This document shows, piece after piece, positions 34,322 through 42,931 of a stretch of DNA of 44,698 bases. This DNA comes from Chloroflexota bacterium (GTDB lineage: Bacteria; Chloroflexota; Anaerolineae; J036; Brachytrichaceae). How positions within the stretch are numbered: the stretch's first letter is position 1; each line of letters opens with the position of its first letter. The stretch is from contig JAJYKL010000029.1 of the NCBI GenBank assembly GCA_021788625.1, forward strand, positions 1 through 44,698, in the 5' to 3' direction. The translations under genes were made by a program, and so were the position numbers. The notes below the pieces were generated by a model. The model was not told where the DNA came from, did not search any database, and saw only the letters and a program-made list of their open reading frames with translations.

Positions 34322-34932
34322 CACTGGCCCTTCAATTGATCTGCGATGATATAACGGCACTTGTCCATCGCGGCGTGGAGAAGGGTCCGACCACCGGTCT
34401 CGGCGGCGGATGGGATTCGATTCGTGTCGATGAGAGGCTCATCGGCGGCGGGATCCGGGAAGTCCGGCACGCCGTTGTCGCGTATGCACTGGGCGAACTT
34501 GAGGGCATTCTCCTGCTCCTGGGGGTTCCTCTTGTGGCCTGTGAACCCTGGTGGCTCCAGGTCCTTGCAGGAATCGATGGCTTTTTGCCACGCAGCGGAG
34601 CTCGGGTCCAGTGACGAGCCGTTCGCTATCTCATCGATGGTGAACTCTCCCGACGCGTCCGGGTCTGGGAACTCGCTGACACCCTTGGCGCGCATGCACT
34701 CGGCGAACTTCACCGCCTGCTCATGCGCGGTGATGGTGGTGTTGCCAGCGCTGCTGCCGGTACCGGCAGTTGCGGTGGCGGCAGCCGGTGCGGTGGCGCC
34801 CGGTGCAATAAAAGTTACGGCGATGGTGCTGCCGACGCTGTCGGCGCCGGTCTCGGCTGGTGCGTTCGAACAGCCCACGACGAGCAGGGCGAGCAGGGCA
34901 AGGGCGGCCAGCGGCCGTCGTGTTCTACTCAT
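34321..34932 (-). CDS. Lipoprotein with duplicated Cys-containing domain
   Basis: The protein is about 203 residues from the ATG at 34932, which has GGGAGG five bases upstream; the frame is open from 34974. The signal peptide ends in a lipobox LVVGC, so Cys21 should be lipidated. A low-complexity Ala/Thr linker (about 25-70) leads to two related repeats: HEQAVKFAECMRAKGVSEFP (about 70-130) and ENALKFAQCIRDNGVPDFPD (about 140-200), each with two Cys that could form a disulfide. I do not know a function for this repeat; in Actinobacteria similar proteins lie next to MacB/membrane-fusion genes. It is the first gene of the leftward operon and is divergent from the two-component system. Confidence 0.8.
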   Translation of the reverse strand: MSRTRRPLAALALLALLVVGCSNAPAETGADSVGSTIAVTFIAPGATAPAAATATAGTGSSAGNTTITAHEQAVKFAECMRAKGVSEFPDPDASGEFTIDEIANGSSLDPSSAAWQKAIDSCKDLEPPGFTGHKRNPQEQENALKFAQCIRDNGVPDFPDPAADEPLIDTNRIPSAAETGGRTLLHAAMDKCRYIIADQLKGQ

Positions 34933-35078
34933 GTTACCTCCCCGCGTGTGGTGATTGCGAGGACACCCGTTCAATGCCGGGCATGCGTGTCACTGCTGTT
35001 TCGTTTACCTGTGTTGGTTCGCTATAGTCCATGCCTCCAGTGTACGGAGTGAGGTGTTGCCAGCGCGTATGGGGTTTT

Positions 35079-35112
35079 CGATATGCCAACGATATGCGCC
35101 TCTCGTTATAAT
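35079..35112 (+). promoter_or_regulatory. Candidate response-regulator box and -10 of the two-component operon
   Basis: The octamer CGATATGC is repeated in direct orientation at 35079-35086 and 35090-35097, an 11-bp period typical of OmpR/PhoP-family boxes. A perfect TATAAT lies at 35107-35112, placing the repeats across the -35 region. The -10 ends 7 bp before the ATG at 35120, so the message should be leaderless. Autoactivation by the adjacent response regulator is inferred. Confidence 0.65.
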
Positions 35113-35119
35113 TCCGAGC

Positions 35120-35803
35120 ATGCGTGTGTTGATCGTTGAGGACGAGCCCTATATGGCAGAAGCCATCCGTGATGGCCTGCGCCTGGAAGCGATCGCAGCG
35201 GACATCGCGGGTGACGGCGACACCGCTCTGGAGCTGCTGAGCGTCAACGCCTATGACATTGCCGTCCTCGACCGAGACATTCCCGGACCTGACGGTGACG
35301 AGATCGCCAAACGCATCGTCGCCTCCGGCAGCGGCATGCCTATCCTCATGCTCACCGCTGCTAACCGGCTCGACGACAAGGTCTCCGGATTTGAACTCGG
35401 CGCCGACGACTACCTCACCAAGCCCTTTGAACTCCAGGAACTCGTACTCCGGCTCAGGGCGCTCGACCGCAGGCGCGCCCACAACAGGCCACCCGTGCGG
35501 GAGATCGCAGGCCTGCGTCTGGATCCGTTCCGTCGCGAGGTCTACCGCGACGGCCGCTACGTCGCGCTCACCCGCAAGCAGTTCGCCGTGCTCGAAGTTC
35601 TCGTCGCGGCCGAAGGCGGTATCGTCAGCGCCGAGGAGCTACTGGAACGGGCTTGGGATGAGAACGCTGACCCGTTGACCAACGCCGTGCGCATCACGGT
35701 CTCGGGTCTGCGCAAACGCCTCGGCGAACCCTGGATCATTGCCACCGAGGCTGGCGTCGGGTACCGCATCGGCACTCAGCCCGGCACCGGGCGTGAGGCC
35801 TGA
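35120..35803 (+). CDS. OmpR-family response regulator
   Basis: The protein is about 227 residues from the ATG at 35120 (MRVLIVEDEPYMAEAI); the frame is open from 34955 but the receiver starts here. It has the phosphoacceptor Asp near residue 51 (IAVLDRDIPGPDG), Thr in MLTAAN and Lys near 101 (YLTKPF), then a winged helix with ALTRKQFAVLEVLVAAEGG and RITVSGLRKRL...GVGYRIG. The kinase follows 11 bp later. It is divergent from the lipoprotein/adaptor/MacB operon, which it probably controls. GC-rich codon use is Actinobacteria-like. Confidence 0.94.
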   Translation: MRVLIVEDEPYMAEAIRDGLRLEAIAADIAGDGDTALELLSVNAYDIAVLDRDIPGPDGDEIAKRIVASGSGMPILMLTAANRLDDKVSGFELGADDYLTKPFELQELVLRLRALDRRRAHNRPPVREIAGLRLDPFRREVYRDGRYVALTRKQFAVLEVLVAAEGGIVSAEELLERAWDENADPLTNAVRITVSGLRKRLGEPWIIATEAGVGYRIGTQPGTGREA

Positions 35804-35814
35804 GGGCAGAGACC

Positions 35815-36963
35815 GTGGATAGAGCCCCTGGTTTGAGTGTTCGCCTCAAACTTACCCTCAGCTACACCGGTTTCCTTATGTGTGCAGGGGCCTTGCTGCT
35901 CGCGGCTGTGTGGGTGCTCCTTCTGCGTTATGGGCCAAACGGTGCGATCCCCACTGCCCCTGCCTTAGCGCCCTATGACATCATGATTCGGGGCGACGCC
36001 CTGGTGGCGCTGCGCATCCTCTGGAGCGCTTTCGCTCCGGTCGCCGCTATCTCGCTGGCGTTCCTGCTGGTATTCGGTCTCCTGGGAGGGTGGATTCTCG
36101 CCGGTCGTATGCTCGCCCCGCTGACCCGCATCACAGACGCTACACGCATGGCCGCGAACGGATCGCTCTCCCACCGAATCCGGCTACCAGGCCGCAGAGA
36201 TGAGTTCCGCGAACTCGCCGACGCCTTCGACAGCATGCTCGGGCAGCTCGAAGCACAGGTCGCCGAACAGCAAAGATTCGCAGCCAATGCCTCCCACGAA
36301 CTGCGTACCCCACTGGCGATCACTCAGACACTTCTCGACGTGGCCCGCAAGGATCCGAACCGCGACAACAGCGAACTGGTCAACCGTCTGCGCGTCGTCA
36401 ACACACGAGCGATTGACCTCACCGAAGCATTGCTCCTGCTCAGCCGCGCCAACCAGCGGGCCTTCACCCGAGTACCCGTCGATCTGTCCCTTATAGCGGA
36501 AGAAGCCACTGAAACGCTCCTCCCCCTCGCAGAAAAGCATGGCGTCACCGTCGAAACCTCCGGTGACATGACCCCCACCAGCGGCTCACACGCACTCCTG
36601 TTGCAGTTGATTACGAACCTCGTGCATAACGCGATCGTGCACAACCTGCCCGAACAGGGCACCGTGTGGGTCACGACCAGGGTTCACCCCAAGAGTGTGG
36701 TGCTCACTGTCGAGAACACCGGCGAGAAGCTCACCCCACAGATAGTTTCCACACTTATCGAGCCGTTTGTTCGCGGCACCGAACGCATACGCACGGATCA
36801 CAACGGTGTCGGACTCGGCCTGGCAATCGTCAAAAGCATCACCCAGGCACACGACGGAACCCTCACCCTCACCCCCCGGGCTACTGGCGGGCTCCGCGTC
36901 ACGGTGCAACTACCCGCCGCACTGCCAACGGACATTGGTTCCCAGGGTCTACAGGGCTACTGA
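35815..36963 (+). CDS. Membrane HAMP sensor histidine kinase
   Basis: The 382-residue protein has a GTG start 11 bp after the response regulator stop. TM1 is about 15-40 (FLMCAGALLLAAVWVLLL) and TM2 about 70-95 (AAISLAFLLVFGLLGGWILA), with a short outer loop between; HAMP is about 95-150. The H-box ASHELRTPLAI has its His near 161, the N-box LVHNAIVHN is near 269, and GVGLGLAIVK follows. The small extracytoplasmic loop suggests sensing of envelope or membrane-embedded signals, as in kinases that guard peptide/antibiotic exporters. It pairs with the upstream regulator. Confidence 0.93.
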   Translation: MDRAPGLSVRLKLTLSYTGFLMCAGALLLAAVWVLLLRYGPNGAIPTAPALAPYDIMIRGDALVALRILWSAFAPVAAISLAFLLVFGLLGGWILAGRMLAPLTRITDATRMAANGSLSHRIRLPGRRDEFRELADAFDSMLGQLEAQVAEQQRFAANASHELRTPLAITQTLLDVARKDPNRDNSELVNRLRVVNTRAIDLTEALLLLSRANQRAFTRVPVDLSLIAEEATETLLPLAEKHGVTVETSGDMTPTSGSHALLLQLITNLVHNAIVHNLPEQGTVWVTTRVHPKSVVLTVENTGEKLTPQIVSTLIEPFVRGTERIRTDHNGVGLGLAIVKSITQAHDGTLTLTPRATGGLRVTVQLPAALPTDIGSQGLQGY

Positions 36964-37122
36964 CGGACCGCCGTGCCTCAGTTGCCCCCAGGAAGAACGT
37001 CGCCTCATGCCTGATCCCGGCGCGATGGTCAGGTGTCGCGGGCTGATCAGGGCGGTAACGCTGCCTCATGTCGGCTCACAGCATCCTGCCAGAGGTGATT
37101 CAGCACCCGCCCTGTAGAACGA

Positions 37123-37159
37123 AATCGGGCGACTCCCCAAAACGAGGAGTCGCCCGATT
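37123..37159. terminator. Bidirectional terminator hairpin
   Basis: A perfect 14-bp stem, AATCGGGCGACTCC (37123-37136) with GGAGTCGCCCGATT (37146-37159), has a 9-base loop and lies between the convergent kinase (ends 36963) and korB (ends 37199). The flanks are A/T-rich on the right side. It can serve both transcripts. Confidence 0.82.
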
Positions 37160-37198
37160 AATTAAGCTAGTCTGCTGTTTCCAATCTCTTCTTACGAC

Positions 37199-38266
37199 TT
37201 ACGCCATAGCTGCCATTATTTTCTGCAGCGACTCGACCGACGGGCGCAGCTTCTCGTTGGGGATCTGCACCAGTGGCGTGTCGCCCAGGTTCTCCTGCTG
37301 AGCCAGGTTTGGTCGTCCAGGCTGCAGATAGATCAAACCAGTGATGAAAAGCTGGTTCTGCCGCGCGTCTTGCAAGAGCGCCATGGCTGCGTTGCGATCG
37401 GTAGGATCATGCGAATCTTCCAGACGCTTAAGAACGATGCGCGAGCCGTCATGCAGCTCCACATCCTTCATCTCACCGGGTTCGAACTCAGAGGTGATCT
37501 CCTCCTGCGGCGCCACGTACGTGAAGTCGTTGATGCGCTCATCTTTAGACCTGCCCCAGGAATAGCTCTTGGTGGAGTCATCGTGGTTGTTAAAGGTGAC
37601 GCACGGGCTGATGATGTCCAGCACGGCGGTTCCATTACAACTTAACGCGGCTTTGAGTAACGAGACAACCTGCTTCGGGTCGCCGGCAAAGCCGCGCGCC
37701 ACAAATCCACACTCAGCGGTAATCGCCTCCATGCAGAGATCGATTGGCGGCAACTCGTTACGCCCGGCATGTCTTAATTCCTGGCCTACGTCAGCCGTGG
37801 CTGAGAACTGGCCTTTCGTCAGGCCATAGACACCGTTATTTTCGATGATGTAAACCATGCGCACATTGCGTCGCAGCATATGCTTAAAGTTTCCCAGTCC
37901 GATACTGCCTGTATCTCCGTCCCCACTGACGCCTATACCATACAGTTTATGGTTGGCCGTTAAAGCGCCGGTGGCGACCGGAGCCATGCGCCCATGCAGG
38001 GTGTTGATGCCAAACGAGCGGCTCATGAAATAAGCCGGACTCTTGCTCGAGCAGCCGATGCCACTGAACTTGACCAGACGCTCGGGGCGTACACCCAATT
38101 CATAACAGGCGGTGATGATCTGCGAAGCAATGGAGTCATGCCCGCAGCCAGCGCACAGGGTCGATTCCGCTCCCTTATAGTCAATACGCTCCAGACCGAT
38201 GCTATTCACTCTCTTTGCCACAGAATTGGCTGTGACCGTTGGTTTGACGACGTTTACAGTTGCCAT
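37199..38266 (-). CDS. korB: 2-oxoacid:ferredoxin oxidoreductase, beta subunit
   Basis: The protein is about 355 residues from the ATG at 38266, behind GGAGG at 7-base spacing; the frame is open from 38308. It has Cys ligands LCAGCGH and GIGCSSKSPAYF, the thiamine-pyrophosphate motif GDGDTGSIGLGNFKHMLRRN and NNGVYGLTKGQ, and a later Cys in DIISPCVTFNNH. It binds thiamine diphosphate and an iron-sulfur cluster and, with KorA, decarboxylates a 2-oxoacid (probably 2-oxoglutarate) to the acyl-CoA, reducing ferredoxin. korA ends 61 bp upstream, in the same operon. Confidence 0.94.
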   Translation of the reverse strand: MATVNVVKPTVTANSVAKRVNSIGLERIDYKGAESTLCAGCGHDSIASQIITACYELGVRPERLVKFSGIGCSSKSPAYFMSRSFGINTLHGRMAPVATGALTANHKLYGIGVSGDGDTGSIGLGNFKHMLRRNVRMVYIIENNGVYGLTKGQFSATADVGQELRHAGRNELPPIDLCMEAITAECGFVARGFAGDPKQVVSLLKAALSCNGTAVLDIISPCVTFNNHDDSTKSYSWGRSKDERINDFTYVAPQEEITSEFEPGEMKDVELHDGSRIVLKRLEDSHDPTDRNAAMALLQDARQNQLFITGLIYLQPGRPNLAQQENLGDTPLVQIPNEKLRPSVESLQKIMAAMA

Positions 38267-38327
38267 GGATATCCTCCAGACAAGGTGGTTGGGTGAGGTT
38301 GCAGGCACCCCTACCCTTCAACCTCGT

Positions 38328-40196
38328 TTACTTATTTTCCTTCTCCAGAATCGCAGTGCTGATCCAATTTGCTGTAAGCGGCAGGCCATCAGAGTGGTTG
38401 CATGGAATGACATGCGCCGCCACTTCTGGCACATGCAGCCGCACAAGCTGGCACATCTGTGCGTCGGTATTCAACTCCACCACATAAACACGCTGGTGCG
38501 CTTGTACAAAAGCCCGTACTTCTTCTGCCAGTGGGAGCGCCCGCACTCGCAGGTATGAAGTTTGCAGCCCTTTTTCCGCCAGCTGATGGCGGGCTTCCGC
38601 AATCGGCATATCCGCGGAACCATAGCTCAAAATACCCACTGTGGCTCCCGCCACACTCTCTTCAATAGGCTTTGGCAATAGAGTCCGCGCCGTCTCATAT
38701 TTCCGAGTTAGCCGCTCCATATTGCCCTCCCAGTCCTCAGGGCGCTCCGACAGGTGGGCCTGTTCGTCGTGGCCTGTGCCTCGCGTGAAATAGGAAGCCA
38801 GGGGATACTCATTGCCAGGCAGGGTGCGCCAGGCAATGCCATCGCCATCCATATCTTTATAGCGCTTGAATCCACCCACACCCAGTCGCTTGACGTCTTC
38901 TGCAGTGAGAACCTTGCCTCGATCGATGGGACGATCCGGGTATTCAAATGGCTTGGTCATCCATTGGTTCATGCCTATATCAAGGTCACTCAGCACAAAC
39001 ACGGGTGTTTGCAGGCGTTCAGCCAGGTCGAACGCTTTCCAGCCGAACTCGAAGCACTCGTTGACCGAACCTGGCAGCAGAACAGGATGCTTACTGTCGC
39101 CATGGCCCAGCCAATGGGCAGCAATCACATCACCCTGCGAGACGCGTGTAGGCATGCCTGTACTGGGGCCCATGCGCTGAACATCCCAGATGACGGCTGG
39201 TATCTCGGCGAAGTAACCATAACCAGCGAACTCGGCCATGAGTGAGATGCCAGGCCCCGAGGTAGAGGTCATGGAGCGTACTCCCGCCCACCCCGCACCA
39301 ATCACCATGCCCAGCGCCGCGAGTTCGTCTTCAGCCTGGATGATCGAGTAGGTAGGCATCTTGGTTTCGGGGTCAATGCGCAAACGTGGCAGATATTCGT
39401 TCAACGCATCGGCCACACCGGTTGCTGGGGTAATGGGATACCAGGCAGCAAAGGTGACGCCGCCGTAAATGGCGCCCAGTGCCGCGGCTGTGTTGCCGTC
39501 GATCATGATCATCCCGTCAGTCTTATTCATTTTCTGCACAACGTATGGATCACGCTTTGGCAGATTGGTAGCCGTCCACTCCGCTGCCAGACGCACCACC
39601 TTCATGTTGGAGTCGACTGGCTTGCGCTTGCCGCGGAAGTGATACATCAGCGCAGCCTCGATATCTTCTAGGTCGATACCCAACAGTTGTGCCAGCGCTC
39701 CCACGTAGACCATATTGGCCATATACGTGCGTAACTTCGGGTCCTTCTCGTTTTCAGTGGCGAATTTCTTGACCGGAATAGGGTAGTAATACAGGTCCGT
39801 GCGATTGAGTGGCAGCTTGATGTCATCGGCATACATGAATAGTGCGCCCTGTCCGGCCTTTTGCAGGTCAGTCAACGCAGTGGCCGGATTGATGGCGATG
39901 ATGATCTCCGCGTCAGGTCGCCGGCCGACAAAACCATCCTTATTCACGCGGATGGTGTACCAGGTGGGCATACCCTGAATATTGGATGGGAACACATTTT
40001 TCCCGCTCACCGGAATACCCATCTTGAATAACGCTCGCAGTAGCGTGGTGTTTGCAGTTTGGCTTCCGGAGCCGTTTTTTGTCGCCACGCTGATACAGAA
40101 ATCATTGACCACTGGTTCGGGCTTATTTTCTGGTTCTGTTCCAGCGAGCGGTTTTACCCCGGCTGGGGAAGTCGCTCCAAGTTCTGCGACAGTCAT
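38328..40196 (-). CDS. korA: 2-oxoacid:ferredoxin oxidoreductase, fused gamma-alpha subunit
   Basis: The 622-residue protein fuses an N-terminal gamma domain (about 28-205: NGSGSQTANTTLLRALFKMG and GFVGRRPDAEIIIAIN) to the alpha subunit (about 225-610). The alpha part shows YGGVTFAAWYPITPATGVAD, AEDELAALGMVIGAGWAG, STSGPGISLMAEFAGY and SVNECFEFGWKAFDLAERLQ. This fusion is usual for KorA of the 2-oxoglutarate type. The first 25 residues are low complexity. GAGGAG lies upstream of the ATG. The GntR regulator gene ends 36 bp upstream on the same strand, so regulator, korA and korB may form one operon. Confidence 0.93.
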   Translation of the reverse strand: MTVAELGATSPAGVKPLAGTEPENKPEPVVNDFCISVATKNGSGSQTANTTLLRALFKMGIPVSGKNVFPSNIQGMPTWYTIRVNKDGFVGRRPDAEIIIAINPATALTDLQKAGQGALFMYADDIKLPLNRTDLYYYPIPVKKFATENEKDPKLRTYMANMVYVGALAQLLGIDLEDIEAALMYHFRGKRKPVDSNMKVVRLAAEWTATNLPKRDPYVVQKMNKTDGMIMIDGNTAAALGAIYGGVTFAAWYPITPATGVADALNEYLPRLRIDPETKMPTYSIIQAEDELAALGMVIGAGWAGVRSMTSTSGPGISLMAEFAGYGYFAEIPAVIWDVQRMGPSTGMPTRVSQGDVIAAHWLGHGDSKHPVLLPGSVNECFEFGWKAFDLAERLQTPVFVLSDLDIGMNQWMTKPFEYPDRPIDRGKVLTAEDVKRLGVGGFKRYKDMDGDGIAWRTLPGNEYPLASYFTRGTGHDEQAHLSERPEDWEGNMERLTRKYETARTLLPKPIEESVAGATVGILSYGSADMPIAEARHQLAEKGLQTSYLRVRALPLAEEVRAFVQAHQRVYVVELNTDAQMCQLVRLHVPEVAAHVIPCNHSDGLPLTANWISTAILEKENK

Positions 40197-40232
40197 AAAC
40201 TCATCTCCTCATAAACCTGGTTGGTTTGGAAT

Positions 40233-40994
40233 TCAACTGATGTCGGCCAGTATGGCTGTATCGGATACTGGCTTCCCTCGCACCGAATGCGAGTGCAGGC
40301 CGTCGCGATTGCGAAGCAAAGCCGTGTGCCGGACGAGCAGGTCGAACCCGTCGTCGTATTGGCTGTTGCAGATAGCATTAACGATGGCCTCATGGTAGGT
40401 CCACACTTCGTGCAGGTACTGGTAATCGGAAAACACGCTCAGTCCTACGGCTTCGTAGGCTTCCCAGTATGCCTCCAGCAGGCCTTTTACAAAGGGGTTC
40501 TGCAATCGGCTATAAATTGTCAGGTGCAGGTCGCGATGTTCGGCATGCGGTATGTGAATGGGGTGACCGGTCAGTTTAGCCCAGGCTTTGCTGACCAGAT
40601 CGTGCAGATGGACATGGTCTTCGGGTGTGAGTAAAGCGACGGCGTCGTGCCAGAAGGCGGCTTCGACTCGATTTCGAAGTATGTTAAAGGCGTCGAACTG
40701 TGTCGGGTCGAGTGCCAGTGCGTATAGAACACTGAAACGCACGGCGGGCAAAAATGCATATTCTTCCAGGCGAATGCCACTGCGGGTACGAACATCGACC
40801 ATCCCGAGGCTACGCGCCACTTCCAGTTGTTCGCGCAGTTTGCCCACACTGATTTTAAGTTCCGCGCTCAGGTCGTCCAACGGGGGAATTCGATCGCCAG
40901 GCTTGAAGCCATTGGCGACAACATACTGCAACAGGGCAGAATCCAATTTCTCGACAGCCATTCCGATCACTTTTATATGATTGATTGTATTCAT
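40233..40994 (-). CDS. GntR/FCD-family transcriptional regulator
   Basis: The 253-residue protein has a GntR winged helix (about 12-80: GFKPGDRIPPLDDLSAELKI and VARSLGMVDVRTRSGIRL) and an FCD-type helical effector domain with repeated His residues, HRDLHLTIYSRL, HEAIVNAI and RHTAL, that could bind metal and a carboxylate ligand. FCD regulators typically respond to organic or sugar acids. An alternative ATG at 40961 would leave the palindrome 40978-41005 fully outside the coding part. It stands between korAB (same strand, 36 bp) and the divergent aldolase operon, and probably controls both. Confidence 0.85.
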   Translation of the reverse strand: MNTINHIKVIGMAVEKLDSALLQYVVANGFKPGDRIPPLDDLSAELKISVGKLREQLEVARSLGMVDVRTRSGIRLEEYAFLPAVRFSVLYALALDPTQFDAFNILRNRVEAAFWHDAVALLTPEDHVHLHDLVSKAWAKLTGHPIHIPHAEHRDLHLTIYSRLQNPFVKGLLEAYWEAYEAVGLSVFSDYQYLHEVWTYHEAIVNAICNSQYDDGFDLLVRHTALLRNRDGLHSHSVRGKPVSDTAILADIS

Positions 40995-41005
40995 TCAATC
41001 AATCA
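40978..41005. promoter_or_regulatory. Candidate GntR operator palindrome
   Basis: TGATTGATTG (40978-40987) and its perfect complement CAATCAATCA (40996-41005) flank an 8-bp spacer. The site covers the first ATG of the GntR gene and lies in the divergent region towards the aldolase operon. Position and symmetry suit autoregulation and control of the divergent genes, though the arms are simple in sequence. Confidence 0.6.
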
Positions 41006-41098
41006 GATGCATCATACCATATGCTTTTCAGTTTTGTCAAGATAGATGCGTCCAGCCGCCAAGGCACAATGCTGTAATAGGTTAAACTCTGCTCTGTC

Positions 41099-41902
41099 AT
41101 GAACATAGGAAAACTGATACGCCTGAACCGCCTTTTTGCTCATCCCTCGGGGCGAATTTGCTCCGTCGCCATCGATCATTTCATCGGTTACGGCAGGGAA
41201 CTGCCCGGCGGGCTACGCCACCTGGCCCGTACACTGGATCAGATCGTCCAGGGTGGCCCGGACGCAGTCACCATGCATCGGGGCATCGCTGCGCAGGCCT
41301 GGCACCCTTACGCTGGTAAGGTGCCGCTCATATTGCAATCCAGCATGATGCGTGCAGACGACCTGGCCTGTGAAGTGATCGCGTCTGTCGAAGACGCTGT
41401 GCGGCTGGGCGCTGACGCCTATGCCATTGCCGCTTTTATACGTGGTGACACTGAAGCCGCCCATTTGCGTCTGGTAGCGGAGGCCGTACATGAGGCAGCA
41501 CGCTTTGATATGCCTGTGATTTGTCACATCTATCCACGCGAGTTCACCCACGGTCCCGAAGTATCCTACACGCCCGAAAACATTGCCTGGGCCGCACATT
41601 GCGCGGTGGAGGTTGGCGCTGATGTGGTCAAGACTCCCTACTGCGGCGATGTAGCGTCGTTCGCCCAGATCGTTTCGGACTGTCCGGTGCCGTTGGTTGC
41701 GGCAGGTGGCCCAAAGGCTGCCACCTTGGAGGCAGCCCTGATAATGATGGATGAAGTGGTGCGCTCGGGAGCACGCGGCGCGACGATTGGTCGCAACATC
41801 TGGGGTTTTAAGCAAGTGACGGCTTCATTGCTGGCCTTTAAGGCAGTTATTCACGATGGCAAATCCCCTGTCGAGGCATTATCCATCGCAGGATTGCAGT
41901 GA
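41099..41902 (+). CDS. DeoC/LacD/FbaB-type class I aldolase
   Basis: The 267-residue TIM barrel shows SVAIDHFIGYG on strand 1, AVTMHRGIA on strand 2, GADAYAIAAFIRGD, and the Schiff-base Lys at about residue 178 in GADVVKTPYCGD, followed by PLVAAGGPKA and GARGATIGRNIWG (phosphate-binding loops). It resembles LsrF and archaeal-type fructose-bisphosphate aldolases, which cleave phosphorylated ketoses. A PfkB kinase and a uronate-isomerase-like gene follow on the same strand, so its substrate is probably the kinase product. It is divergent from the GntR regulator. Confidence 0.9.
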   Translation: MNIGKLIRLNRLFAHPSGRICSVAIDHFIGYGRELPGGLRHLARTLDQIVQGGPDAVTMHRGIAAQAWHPYAGKVPLILQSSMMRADDLACEVIASVEDAVRLGADAYAIAAFIRGDTEAAHLRLVAEAVHEAARFDMPVICHIYPREFTHGPEVSYTPENIAWAAHCAVEVGADVVKTPYCGDVASFAQIVSDCPVPLVAAGGPKAATLEAALIMMDEVVRSGARGATIGRNIWGFKQVTASLLAFKAVIHDGKSPVEALSIAGLQ

Positions 41903-41996
41903 TCCGCGCATCCTCGCGAATATAAAAACTTTTACGTCGATGTTTCCTGGTGCCCAGGCGAGAGATATTCAGATGGATTCGTACCAAGAGACAGGC

Positions 41997-42917
41997 ATGG
42001 AAAAAAAATGGGACGTACTGGGATTCGGTGCGGTGGCGGTGGACGACCTGGTCTATGTGGATCGCTACCCGATGCCCGATACCAAAGTGAAGGTGCTTGA
42101 CCAGGTACGCCAGGGAGGCGGTCTGGTTGGTACCGCATTGGTGGCTGCGTCGCGGCTGGGCGCACGCGCTGCCTATGCCGGTATCCTGGGTGATGACGAC
42201 CTTTCACGCTACACGCTGGATGAGTTCACACGCGAAGGTGTGGATTGTTCATCCGTTTTGTTCCGGCCCGACGCACGCCCCATCCATGCCCTTATCATTG
42301 TGGATTCCACCAACGGTCTGCGTAGCATACTGCCATCGTTCGTCGGCGTGCAGTGGCGCCGTCCCGATGAAATCCCCGCAGCACTTATCGCTGCATGCCG
42401 GGTATTGCTGGTGGATCACCACGCCGTAGAGGGTGGTCTGCATGCCATTAGGCTGGCGCACCAATACGGCGTCCAGGTCGTTGCGGATGTTGAGCGCGAG
42501 ACGGAACCGCTGGGTGCTGAGCTGGCATCTGCGGCTGACCACCTGATCGTCAGCGTTGGGTATGCCCAAACCAAGACCGGAATTACAGATCCAGCCGAGG
42601 GGGTACGCGTGCTGCACAATGGTCGCGCTTGCACGGCAGTGACCGCTGGCGAACAGGGCAGCTGGTACATGGAGAAAACCAGCAGTGAAGTGATTCATCA
42701 GCCTGCCTATAAGGTCAAGGTAGTCGACACTAACGGTTGCGGAGACGTCTTCCACGGCGCTTACGCAGCCATGCTGGTGCGAGGCGAGCCAGTGAAGCGT
42801 GCGATGCAAGTAGCGGCTGCGGCGGCCGCGCTCAAAGCCACCAAACCAGGCGGACGCGCTGGCTGCCCCACTCTTGCTGAAGCCATCTCTTGTATCGACA
42901 GGGCCCAAAATCACTAA
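41997..42917 (+). CDS. PfkB-family sugar kinase
   Basis: The protein is about 306 residues from the ATG at 41997 (MEKKWDVLGFGAVAVDDLVY); an ATG at 41973 is possible, and the open frame back to 41856 overlaps the aldolase. It has signature 1 around VRQGGGLVGTALVAASRLG and signature 2 VVDTNGCGDVFHGAYAAML with the catalytic Asp. Size and layout are typical. It sits 94 bp after the aldolase and 14 bp before the uronate-isomerase-like gene. It is expected to phosphorylate the ketose or keto-acid that the aldolase then cleaves. Confidence 0.92.
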   Translation: MEKKWDVLGFGAVAVDDLVYVDRYPMPDTKVKVLDQVRQGGGLVGTALVAASRLGARAAYAGILGDDDLSRYTLDEFTREGVDCSSVLFRPDARPIHALIIVDSTNGLRSILPSFVGVQWRRPDEIPAALIAACRVLLVDHHAVEGGLHAIRLAHQYGVQVVADVERETEPLGAELASAADHLIVSVGYAQTKTGITDPAEGVRVLHNGRACTAVTAGEQGSWYMEKTSSEVIHQPAYKVKVVDTNGCGDVFHGAYAAMLVRGEPVKRAMQVAAAAAALKATKPGGRAGCPTLAEAISCIDRAQNH

Positions 42918-42931
42918 CCCGGAGGGACGAT

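Noticed and set aside
34955..35119. 55-codon N-terminal extension of the OmpR-type regulator.
   Set aside because: It would cover the -10 box, the direct repeats and the divergent promoter region; the receiver begins exactly at 35120.
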